Shown here: positions 25,451 to 32,865 of the stretch, piece by piece
Layout of the letters: the number at the start of each line of letters is the position of its first letter
Position numbering within the stretch: position 1 is the first letter of the stretch
DNA from: Shewanella oncorhynchi
GTDB lineage: Bacteria; Pseudomonadota; Gammaproteobacteria; Enterobacterales; Shewanellaceae
DNA: 64,000 bases
Reading direction: 5' to 3'
NCBI RefSeq assembly: GCF_012584455.1
Contig: NZ_JABAEB010000005.1
Span: 62,001 to 126,000, forward strand
The notes under the pieces: generated by a model
Database searches by the model: none
Told to the model about the DNA's origin: nothing
What the model saw: only the letters and a program-made list of their open reading frames with translations
Translations under genes and position numbers: made by a program

Positions 25451-26785
25451 GTGTTGATTAATCGCAGTAAGTTAACCTCTAGCGCACCCGAGCGAGGTTG
25501 GGGGGGGCTCGAAGTACTCTTGTTTACCTTACCTCCCATTTTAATCTTGAGTCTTGCGGCCTTTTTTATCACTGAAGGATGGCAAAAGTGGTATTTGGTC
25601 AATCAGCTTGAAGTGCGTGGCGATGTTGCCATTGGCCGGGTGATTGAAACTGAGTATCGGAGTGAACGAGGTTCGAACGGCATTTCTCGCCAAAGATTGG
25701 TTTGCTTAGTGGAATATCACACCGCCGAGGGCGAGGTGATTCGTCAGTGGGGGCTTGATGGTGTTGATTGCCGTGCGACTTATCAATTAGCTCCGCCGCA
25801 GGGTGATACGCCGTGGGCATTAGGGCCCCATTATGCGCAAAGTGCTGTGAGCTACCTTCCTGATGCACCAACCCGTGCAAGTGCAGACCTTAAATTAACC
25901 CGCGATCTCGCCAAGTGGGACTTTGCCTTTGGTACTGCAAGCTTATTATTGGGTTTGCTGGTGGGCTATTTCTGTTCGACTCCTTTAAGAATTTGCTGGG
26001 CTGAGTCTCGTTATATCCCAATACTCAAGCGTTTAGGGGATCAGCAAGATTACGTTGGAATTATCAATTTGCTTGAAACCTACAGGCGCCACCCAGCCGC
26101 TAATATTCTGGTATGGGAAGCGGCCGACCATATTGGCCATTGCCCTGAGTTATACCCAAGTTTTGTTGCCTTATTTGCCCAAATGCAATCTGCACCAAGC
26201 AAAAAACAGCTGGAATCGATAGATGAAACTATTGTGATGATTAGCTTTTATCGCTTGAGTTCATTAGGGTTTCACGACTTAGCGCTCGCGATGTTAGCCC
26301 GTTGCAATCAAGCCTTAACAGCAAGAACCTTGGCAACCTTTGTGCTGATGACTCGCACTGCGCAGCTCCCTTTTGCACTGACATTATCGGCAGAAAAGCT
26401 CAAGGCATTGGAGGCACTTTGTTATGCCAAGGAGCTCAGTTTTGGCTTGGAGGATGAAAAAAAATGCAGTGTCGACCTTGCAGCCCGTATCGAATATTTA
26501 CTTTGGTTAGTTAAATGGGTGCTCGATGATACGCGTAGCGCGCCGGAGCCAAGTGTTAGCCCTGTGCAAGCGGTGATTTTAGCGGCATTTGGCCAGACGA
26601 TGGCGCTTCAAACCCTCAGCCTTGATAGCGCGCAGACCACTGATAAACATGCACAAGCACTATTGTCTCGGTTAGATATGAATCATGGTTTTCAGCGCGC
26701 ATTGAGGCCGATAATCGAGTCATTATCGGATAAAGTAGCGCAACATATTCAGCAACTCACGTTTTCAGCAACGACAAGGAAATAA
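25451..26785 (+). CDS. Inner-membrane protein of unknown function
   Basis: 444 residues from GTG at 25451 (aagg 10 nt upstream). One membrane helix near residues 25-45 (LLFTLPPILILSLAAFFI) and another near 155-175 (FGTASLLLGLLVGYFCST) bracket a periplasmic domain of ~110 residues that resembles DUF3592-type modules (IGRVIETEYRSERG, RLVCLVEYHTAEGEVI). A cytoplasmic helical domain follows. I do not recognise a named family for the whole protein. It is 3 nt upstream of the RCC1-like lipoprotein gene, so the two are probably co-transcribed. A G8 tract occurs in codons 17-20 (25500-25507). An Fnr-like site with one mismatch lies at 25351-25364. Confidence 0.75.
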   Translation: MLINRSKLTSSAPERGWGGLEVLLFTLPPILILSLAAFFITEGWQKWYLVNQLEVRGDVAIGRVIETEYRSERGSNGISRQRLVCLVEYHTAEGEVIRQWGLDGVDCRATYQLAPPQGDTPWALGPHYAQSAVSYLPDAPTRASADLKLTRDLAKWDFAFGTASLLLGLLVGYFCSTPLRICWAESRYIPILKRLGDQQDYVGIINLLETYRRHPAANILVWEAADHIGHCPELYPSFVALFAQMQSAPSKKQLESIDETIVMISFYRLSSLGFHDLALAMLARCNQALTARTLATFVLMTRTAQLPFALTLSAEKLKALEALCYAKELSFGLEDEKKCSVDLAARIEYLLWLVKWVLDDTRSAPEPSVSPVQAVILAAFGQTMALQTLSLDSAQTTDKHAQALLSRLDMNHGFQRALRPIIESLSDKVAQHIQQLTFSATTRK

Positions 26786-26788
26786 GTT

Positions 26789-28231
26789 ATGCAGTCTTAT
26801 TCAATTCCTCGCCCTTTGGCATTCGTGTCAGTTTTAATCGCCCTGCAATTAACGGCTTGTAGTCAGCCGAAACCCTTAACCGTGTTCGAAAATGATAAGG
26901 AATCCTTATTGCAGTTTGATAACGGCAAATTGCTCCAACTTAAGGAAAATCCGAGTCCACAGTATCGCCATATTCCCTGTGATTTACCCGCAGTCGAGAC
27001 TGTGGTCACCAACAGTTCGGCCTTTGCGGCGTTAACTAAATCCGGTGAGGTGATCACTTGGGGTGACAGTTATGCTGGCGGTGATAGCCGGGAGGTGACG
27101 GAGCAGCTTAAGCAAGTTAAGCAAATCGTCCCAGTTAAGGACGGGTTTGCCGCGCTACGTCAAGATGGCACTGTGGTTTACTGGGGTAATGTGGGGAAAT
27201 TGAGCCTCGACAAAGCCCTGCAAAACCGCATGACCAATATTACCAAGTTGTTCGCTAATCAAGAGGCCATTGCGGCCCTTGATGCTAATGGCAAGGTACA
27301 CACTTGGGGTTATGGCCCCTACGGCGGCAATAGCTTACATGTGCAGGATCAATTAGTTGATGTTGTCGATATCTTTGCCAGAGGTCGCAGTTTTGTCGCC
27401 CTCAAAAAAGAAGGTAGCGCGGTGATTTGGGGGCAGGTTGAAGAGTCGACCAATATGAAAAAGTTACTCCCGCAGCTTACGGATGTGGCGAAGATCGAAT
27501 ATTTTCAACACACCTATGCCGCCTTGAAAAAGGACGGCACTGTGGTGAGTTGGGGTTGGCGCAGTGATGCTTACTCGATCCGCAGCGCCTTAAAGGATGT
27601 GGCGAGTATGACGGCAAACAATTGTGCCTTTGCGATTTTAAGTCCTACGGGGGATGCGCATTTTTGGGGCGATGGGATTAACTGTGGTGTCGATTGGATT
27701 CAAAAAACCGATATCACAGGGGTAAAAGAGATTATCAGCATCGGCTCAGGCTTTTTATTACTGCGGGATAAGGCCGTGCCGCAAATTGTAGCCGACGATA
27801 CTGATTACGCTCATATGTTTGGGTTTCACTATGCCCAAGAGATTCTTGATAAATATTGGCAGGAAGGCAGCGTCATTACTCGAGGGCCTGCCTCCTTTGT
27901 GTTTACCCGTCCCGATGGCAAAGTGGTACCTGTTGGTTATCGCGCCAACCGTGAAAATGTGGAAAAGTTGATTGCACGTATTCCGCGACTCACTTGGTTA
28001 GATGGCGCAAATGACGGTTATGTTGGCATCAGCGAAAATGGGGAGCTGGTCTCTTGGTCGATGAATTTGCCAATGTTCGACAAGTCGCCAGTGCAACCTG
28101 CTGACTCGTTAGTGATTAAACCGCTGGATTTTACCCCCGTTGCCCAATGCGAAACCCCTGAGCAGCGTCAGGCGATTTTGAGCAAAGACAGACCAAAACC
28201 TGCGGCAAAAAACTGGGATGGTGTTTTCTAG
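26789..28231 (+). CDS. RCC1-like beta-propeller lipoprotein
   Basis: 480 residues with lipobox LTAC (Cys24), so an anchored periplasmic or outer-membrane protein. The body (~residues 70-420) is a series of six to seven ~45-residue repeats of the RCC1 type: AFAALTKSGEVITWGDSYAG, GFAALRQDGTVVYWGN, AIAALDANGKVHTWGYG, SFVALKKEGSAVIWG, TYAALKKDGTVVSWGW, CAFAILSPTGDAHFWGDG. Eukaryotic RCC1 propellers bind proteins; bacterial ones are rarely characterised, and this one has no attached enzyme domain. It is in a likely operon with the upstream membrane protein (3-nt gap). Its binding partner is unknown. Confidence 0.85.
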   Translation: MQSYSIPRPLAFVSVLIALQLTACSQPKPLTVFENDKESLLQFDNGKLLQLKENPSPQYRHIPCDLPAVETVVTNSSAFAALTKSGEVITWGDSYAGGDSREVTEQLKQVKQIVPVKDGFAALRQDGTVVYWGNVGKLSLDKALQNRMTNITKLFANQEAIAALDANGKVHTWGYGPYGGNSLHVQDQLVDVVDIFARGRSFVALKKEGSAVIWGQVEESTNMKKLLPQLTDVAKIEYFQHTYAALKKDGTVVSWGWRSDAYSIRSALKDVASMTANNCAFAILSPTGDAHFWGDGINCGVDWIQKTDITGVKEIISIGSGFLLLRDKAVPQIVADDTDYAHMFGFHYAQEILDKYWQEGSVITRGPASFVFTRPDGKVVPVGYRANRENVEKLIARIPRLTWLDGANDGYVGISENGELVSWSMNLPMFDKSPVQPADSLVIKPLDFTPVAQCETPEQRQAILSKDRPKPAAKNWDGVF

Positions 28232-28281
28232 CTCATGTGAGTTTTCTCGCTAATCTGAGATTAATGGACTTTCATCCGTAT

Positions 28282-28294
28282 AGACGTCTATAAT
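28282..28294 (+). promoter_or_regulatory. btuB promoter with a met-box-like octamer
   Basis: TATAAT at 28289-28294 is a consensus -10 element, and AGACGTCT at 28282-28289 is exactly the MetJ box octamer, overlapping it. About one such octamer is expected per 64 kb by chance, and MetJ usually needs two adjacent boxes; neighbours here do not match. A cobalamin riboswitch lies just downstream. Confidence 0.4.
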
Positions 28295-28369
28295 GCGCGC
28301 GCTCAGGTCTGATATGCTCTGAGCCTTGTTGGGCGTTAACAGATTGTACGCCCTTTGAACCTAATTTTG

Positions 28370-28585
28370 AGTCAACCTTCTGTGGTGCTTACGATGATAG
28401 TGTCGTGAGATAATCGGGAAGCCAGTGAAATTCTGGCACTGCCCCCGCAACGGTAAAAGGTGAGAGAAGACCGCGTTTGATTGGTGTGTTCAAGACTGAA
28501 CCCGAAAGTCAGAATGTAAAAGGTCAGTCTCGCGTTAATCTAACTTTTAATGGATTAACATAGCCTAAGTCCGGAGACCGGCCCT
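28370..28585 (+). promoter_or_regulatory. Cobalamin riboswitch (adenosylcobalamin aptamer)
   Basis: The core is GGGAAGCCAGTGAAATTCTG (28417-28436) followed by GCACTGCCCCCGCAACGGTA, the conserved cobalamin aptamer region. The B12 box is aagtccggagaccggcc at 28567-28583. It lies in the 478-bp leader of the TonB-dependent receptor at 28710. Downstream, a 9-bp stem ttttgagat/atctcaaaa (28594-28602 with 28615-28623) may act in the expression platform; no T run follows it. B12 binding would lower receptor expression. Confidence 0.93.
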
Positions 28586-28709
28586 AAAGGTGTTTTTGAG
28601 ATTTCGGTGGGCAGATCTCAAAATGCGATAATCACCGTCAGTATTTACGACTGAATTAACGGTATCGTGGCGTCAATGCCCCGTTTTCCTTGCAGGAGTT
28701 AAAGGTAAA

Positions 28710-30671
28710 ATGGGAACAAATCCAACAAAAATCGCGCTGCTGATCGGCAGCCTTTGCAGTTTTTCAATTATCGCGCCCGTTATGGCGGCTGACGATACCA
28801 GCACAGCTAAAGTTGACGAGCATCTTGTCGTGATCGGCCGCTCTGATAAGACCCCCTTAAATATTGCCGCCAATGTGAATGTGATTGATGCAGCCGCGAT
28901 TGAAATGAGTGGCGCGACTAATTTGACCGACGTCTTACGCGGTCAAAGCGGTATTCAAATTTCGGATAACAATATTGGAACTAGCTTTGCGATGCGCGGT
29001 TTTAGCGCCAGCACTGCCGTTAATAACACGCTGATTTTACTTGATGGTCGTCGTCTCAATAATATCGATATCGCCGCACCTAGCCTTAATGCCATTCCGC
29101 TTAATCAAGTGGATCGTATTGAAATTTTATCGGGTAGTGCGGGTGTACTTTATGGTGACCAAGCCGTGGGCGGGGTGATTAATATTGTCACTAAGTCCCC
29201 TGAAAATACTGGCGGCAGCGTGCAGTTATCCGGCGGCAGTTTTGATACCTATGAAGGTCGTGGTGATGTGTCTGGCGCGATCAACAAAGATTGGCGTTAC
29301 TTTTTCACCGGTAGTTACAACCAAGGTGACAACTATCGCCAGCATAATGCCAACGAAACCGGCTCTATTCTTGGCCGCATTCAATATAAAACAGCCACAG
29401 ACTCGTTCTTTGTTGAAACCAGCTACTACGATAGCGATCGTGAAAATCCGGGCTCGCTTACTGAAAAGCAATTTAAAGACGATCCCCGTGCTTCATCAAA
29501 TAAGGTAGAGTATGCCCACGAGATGACCACTGCGGCGCGAACGGGTTACCAGCATCAGCTTAATCAAAACTGGGCGCTGGCGGCGGATTTAGATTACAGC
29601 GATACCTTAGTGTCTTCTCTTAATTGGGGGGCGAACAGCCATAACACACGCTCACTGTTAATGTTTAGCCCTAAAGCGTTAGCGAATTACAGTACCCGTC
29701 AAGGCGAGCTAAGCCTAGTCACAGGTTTAGACATCAGCCGTGGTAAGGCTGATTTTGACACTATGGCGCGCAGTAATGTGCAGCAAATGCAAAGCGCCTA
29801 TCTACAAGCTACAGTGCCTTTAAGTCATACTTTAAGTTACGTTGTGGGTGGACGATATGCGCGGGTGACCGATGAGTTAGTCGATGGCAATGTCTATCCT
29901 AATGGCATGGATTTAGACGAAAATGCCCACGCATTCGAACTGGGTTTAAATTACCGCCCAACTGCGGAGCACAGACTCTATGTGCGCGCTGATGATAACT
30001 TCCGTTTTGCCAAAGTGGATGAGCAAGCTTATACATCGCCGGGCGTATTTGGCTTAAAGCCGCAAACAGGCCGTTCCTATGAGGCGGGTTGGGATTGGGC
30101 TGTCGCTAGTCAAACCCTGCGAGTCAGCCTATATCGTCTCGATTTAGAGGATGAAATTGTTTATGATTCGAGTGCAGTTAAACCCATAGGTGGAAATTTC
30201 AACGGTGCAAACGTCAATGCCGACGCTTCTCGTCGTTATGGCGCGGGTGCCGATTGGGATTGGCAGATCACTAAAGCGCTGCAGCTAGGGCTGGAATATA
30301 ACTATACCGACGCCGAATTTACCGATGGTGCTAACGATGGCAAAGAGCTATCTTGGGTGGCAAAACACACGGGACGCGGTTATGTCAGCATGGATTTTGC
30401 TGAGCATTTCCAAGTATTTGTCGAAGCTATCTACACGGGTGATCGTTTTATCGAAGGCGATAACGCTAACGAAGGTGATAAGCTAGCAAGTTACGTGCTT
30501 GGTAATTTAGCCTTGAATTATAATCGTGATGCTTGGCTTGCCAGTCTGCGTATCGATAATGTATTCGATAAAGATTATGTCAGTGCAGGTTATTACGGTG
30601 GCGATTGGGGGGATAGTTACTATTCTGGTCGAGGCCGTGATATTCGTTTCACTGTGGGCTACCGCTTCTAA
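28710..30671 (+). CDS. btuB: TonB-dependent vitamin B12 receptor
   Basis: 653 residues. Signal peptide (cleavage after VMA, residue ~26); TonB-box-like EHLVVIG; plug domain ~40-150 (RGQSGIQISDN, SASTAVNNTLILLDGRRLNN, GSAGVLYGDQAVGGVINIVT); then a 22-strand barrel ending YRF with aromatic terminus. It imports cobalamin across the outer membrane using TonB energy. BtuB identity rests on the cobalamin riboswitch in its leader, its BtuB-like length and a plug of that type. No btuCDF genes are adjacent. It ends at a terminator at 30695. Confidence 0.88.
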   Translation: MGTNPTKIALLIGSLCSFSIIAPVMAADDTSTAKVDEHLVVIGRSDKTPLNIAANVNVIDAAAIEMSGATNLTDVLRGQSGIQISDNNIGTSFAMRGFSASTAVNNTLILLDGRRLNNIDIAAPSLNAIPLNQVDRIEILSGSAGVLYGDQAVGGVINIVTKSPENTGGSVQLSGGSFDTYEGRGDVSGAINKDWRYFFTGSYNQGDNYRQHNANETGSILGRIQYKTATDSFFVETSYYDSDRENPGSLTEKQFKDDPRASSNKVEYAHEMTTAARTGYQHQLNQNWALAADLDYSDTLVSSLNWGANSHNTRSLLMFSPKALANYSTRQGELSLVTGLDISRGKADFDTMARSNVQQMQSAYLQATVPLSHTLSYVVGGRYARVTDELVDGNVYPNGMDLDENAHAFELGLNYRPTAEHRLYVRADDNFRFAKVDEQAYTSPGVFGLKPQTGRSYEAGWDWAVASQTLRVSLYRLDLEDEIVYDSSAVKPIGGNFNGANVNADASRRYGAGADWDWQITKALQLGLEYNYTDAEFTDGANDGKELSWVAKHTGRGYVSMDFAEHFQVFVEAIYTGDRFIEGDNANEGDKLASYVLGNLALNYNRDAWLASLRIDNVFDKDYVSAGYYGGDWGDSYYSGRGRDIRFTVGYRF

Positions 30672-30694
30672 ATATTAATGAGCTATCTAATAAC

Positions 30695-30720
30695 AAAGCC
30701 AGACTGAGTCTGGCTTTTTA
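30695..30720 (+). terminator. Rho-independent terminator of btuB
   Basis: Stem aaagccaga/tctggcttt with T-rich tail, 24 bp after the stop. Confidence 0.85.
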
Positions 30721-30950
30721 TTTTTTACGCTGAGTTCAAAGAATAAATCTTAAAATAGGTATAGTCTTGAATATCGTTTTAGTAGAGTGGTTTAATTGTC
30801 GTTATCTATAGTGTTAGCGGGCAGTCATCACTAAATAGGAGTAATTTATATTTTACTCTGCTGTTTATGGCTGAAATTCTTAGTATTTTAGGTATGATGT
30901 GGACTGTAATCGAATCATCTTATTGTTAATAAACAGGTGTAAAGTGTCTT

Positions 30951-31679
30951 ATGACTGATCTTGAGCAACAGGTTTTTACTCAAGTTAGAGCTATCATAGC
31001 GAACGAAGAGCAAGTGATTGGCCGCCGAGGAATTCTAATTCCACTCAAAAAAGCGATCCTTGCTGAAGGCGACATTCGTAATGTGATTGACATTATCTCG
31101 AGCGATCCCGCATTGGCAGCGCACATGCTTATGCGCAGTAATTCCGCACAGGCTGCTGTAGTGGAAAATCACAAAACTCGTTCGTTGAAAGAAGCTTTGA
31201 TCCGCTTAGGTCAAGTTAATATCTATCGCTACGCCTTTACGTTCTATTTAAAAGAACGCCTCGATGAACTGCCACAGCCCTATAAAAAGTTGGTCCAAGG
31301 TTATTGGAAGTTGACTGAAGATATTGCAACGGATGCGGTAGATAGCTTAGCGGATATGGAAGGTGTGGAGGTTGATGCTGACGAAGTACAAACCTTAGCT
31401 CTGTTCAGTGTGTTCGGCCAAATTATCGCACTGACCGCATTTGCCTATTTAAATGCTAATGCCGAACAGTCATTTCCTTTAAGTGTGATTAAGTCATTGA
31501 TTGATAATCAACAACAGACCTTAACCATCGAAGCGTTCGAGGCCTTAGATCTCGATCAGGATCTGCGTCAAGAGTTTATGATCGCCCATAATTTGCGTCA
31601 GACCCGTAATCCTAATTCATCAGGGTTGATACTGCGCCGTGTCTTGTCTATGCGTGGATTGTTGATGAATCCGCTGTAA
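30951..31679 (+). CDS. HDOD domain protein
   Basis: 242 residues. Residues ~30-210 form an HDOD domain, a relative of the HD phosphohydrolases whose catalytic His-Asp pair is degenerate: VIDIISSDPALAAHMLMRSN, KTRSLKEALIRLGQVNIYRY, and TLALFSVFGQIIALTAFAYL in place of the LxHxIG motif. HDOD proteins are scaffold or signalling proteins often linked with c-di-GMP and stress responses. It stands alone, 280 bp after btuB, with a terminator at 31719. ATG at 30951 follows a weak aaagtg site. Confidence 0.85.
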   Translation: MTDLEQQVFTQVRAIIANEEQVIGRRGILIPLKKAILAEGDIRNVIDIISSDPALAAHMLMRSNSAQAAVVENHKTRSLKEALIRLGQVNIYRYAFTFYLKERLDELPQPYKKLVQGYWKLTEDIATDAVDSLADMEGVEVDADEVQTLALFSVFGQIIALTAFAYLNANAEQSFPLSVIKSLIDNQQQTLTIEAFEALDLDQDLRQEFMIAHNLRQTRNPNSSGLILRRVLSMRGLLMNPL

Positions 31680-31718
31680 TTTGTCGATGCTATGAAATAG
31701 TCATTTGACTCAATAAAC

Positions 31719-31742
31719 AAGCCTGTATTCGCAGGCTTTTTT
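31719..31742. terminator. Terminator between HDOD and metR genes
   Basis: Stem aagcctg/caggctt with a T run, serving the plus-strand gene and probably also the convergent metR. Confidence 0.8.
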
Positions 31743-31759
31743 ACTCTATGTCACCCGCA

Positions 31760-32665
31760 TTAATTCGTCTTCTGCTGGCGGGATAAACCTTCCCTCGCCA
31801 CCAGTTGTAACCAATTTTGGATCAATGCAGAGTTAGCACTGTGGCGGCGATAGGCACCAAATAGCGGTCGTTTCAGACCTTCTTGGCCGAGTTTTACCGT
31901 AGCGAGACTCAGTCCATGTCCTTCATTAATCGACCAACTTGGCAGTGCGGCTATGCCATCTTTACAGGCGATGCGTTGCAATAACATCATGGTTAAATCA
32001 CAGGTTTTTTGCTCGCCTGCCTCTATGCCCGCAGGCTCTAAAAAGTGGCGATAAATGTCTAAACGCGTCAACGGCACTGGATAACTGATAATAGGCAAGT
32101 GTGCTAATTGCTTAGGGGTGACATAGGCTTCTTTCGCTAAAGGATGATCCTTAGCAACCACTAACTTCACTTCAAAATCAAACAAATGCTGGTAGGCGAG
32201 TGAATGCCCAGGCACAGGATCTGAGGTTAATACAATATCCAGTTCACCCATTTCTAAGGCATTGAGCGAGTCGAACAGATGACGGCTCGACAAGTCTAAC
32301 TCGGCTGCCGGATGATCTTGCCTAAATTGCTCCATTACAGGCATTAACCAGCGAAAACAGCTATGGCACTCAATGCCGACACGCAACTGATTGGTTTCGG
32401 TTTCCAGCCCATTCTTCAAATCTGTCTCTGTTTCTAACACCTTAGGCAAAATCTCTTCGGCCAGATGCAACAGGCGTGCACCTTCTTGGGTGAATGACAG
32501 TGGCTTACTCTTACGCACAAAAATGGGCGAGTTAATCCTTTGCTCCAACTCCTTAATCTGGTGGGAGAGGGCGGATTGAGTGACAAAACGTTTTTTGGCT
32601 GCGCCCGCCAAACTGCCGCTTTCTTTCAGGGCCATTAAGGTTCGCAGGTGTCTTAGTTCGATCAT
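31760..32665 (-). CDS. metR: MetR, LysR-type regulator of methionine biosynthesis
   Basis: 301 residues. The winged HTH is in MIELRHLRTLMALKESGSLA and KKRFVTQSALSHQIKELEQR, the standard MetR start; the effector domain (~90-290) has the MetR-type VGIECHSCFRWLMPVMEQFR. MetR activates metE, with homocysteine as co-effector. It is divergent from metE at 32866, the conserved enterobacterial and Shewanella arrangement. ATG at 32665 is preferred to GTG at 32671 because ggag lies 5 nt upstream of it. TGAATTTCGCTCA (32678-32690) is a one-mismatch match to the MetR site TGAA-N5-TTCA. Confidence 0.93.
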   Translation of the reverse strand: MIELRHLRTLMALKESGSLAGAAKKRFVTQSALSHQIKELEQRINSPIFVRKSKPLSFTQEGARLLHLAEEILPKVLETETDLKNGLETETNQLRVGIECHSCFRWLMPVMEQFRQDHPAAELDLSSRHLFDSLNALEMGELDIVLTSDPVPGHSLAYQHLFDFEVKLVVAKDHPLAKEAYVTPKQLAHLPIISYPVPLTRLDIYRHFLEPAGIEAGEQKTCDLTMMLLQRIACKDGIAALPSWSINEGHGLSLATVKLGQEGLKRPLFGAYRRHSANSALIQNWLQLVAREGLSRQQKTN

Positions 32666-32746
32666 GTTCACTCCAAGTGAATTTCGCTCATGTTGTGCTT
32701 GAAATCAATTCGGTTGCTGGCATAGAGACTAACACAATAAACTTCT

Positions 32747-32762
32747 AGACGTCCAGACGCCC
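32747..32762. promoter_or_regulatory. Tandem MetJ boxes in the metR-metE intergenic region
   Basis: AGACGTCC-AGACGCCC makes two adjacent 8-bp met boxes (consensus AGACGTCT), matching at 7 and 6 positions. They lie about 104-119 bp upstream of metE and ~82 bp upstream of metR. MetJ with S-adenosylmethionine is expected to repress both. Confidence 0.65.
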
Positions 32763-32865
32763 ATTGTTATTTATCAAGGCTGAAATGCTGAAAAGTGCCA
32801 AGAGAAAACAATCTGGTGGGTGCAAGTGCCGAATATGGCTTATCTCAAATAAAGGAAGATAGAGT

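Noticed and set aside
32763..32865. B12 riboswitch in the metE leader
   Set aside because: The leader is short and lacks the GCCCCCGCAACxGTAA core and the B12 box; control by MetR and MetJ is the visible option.
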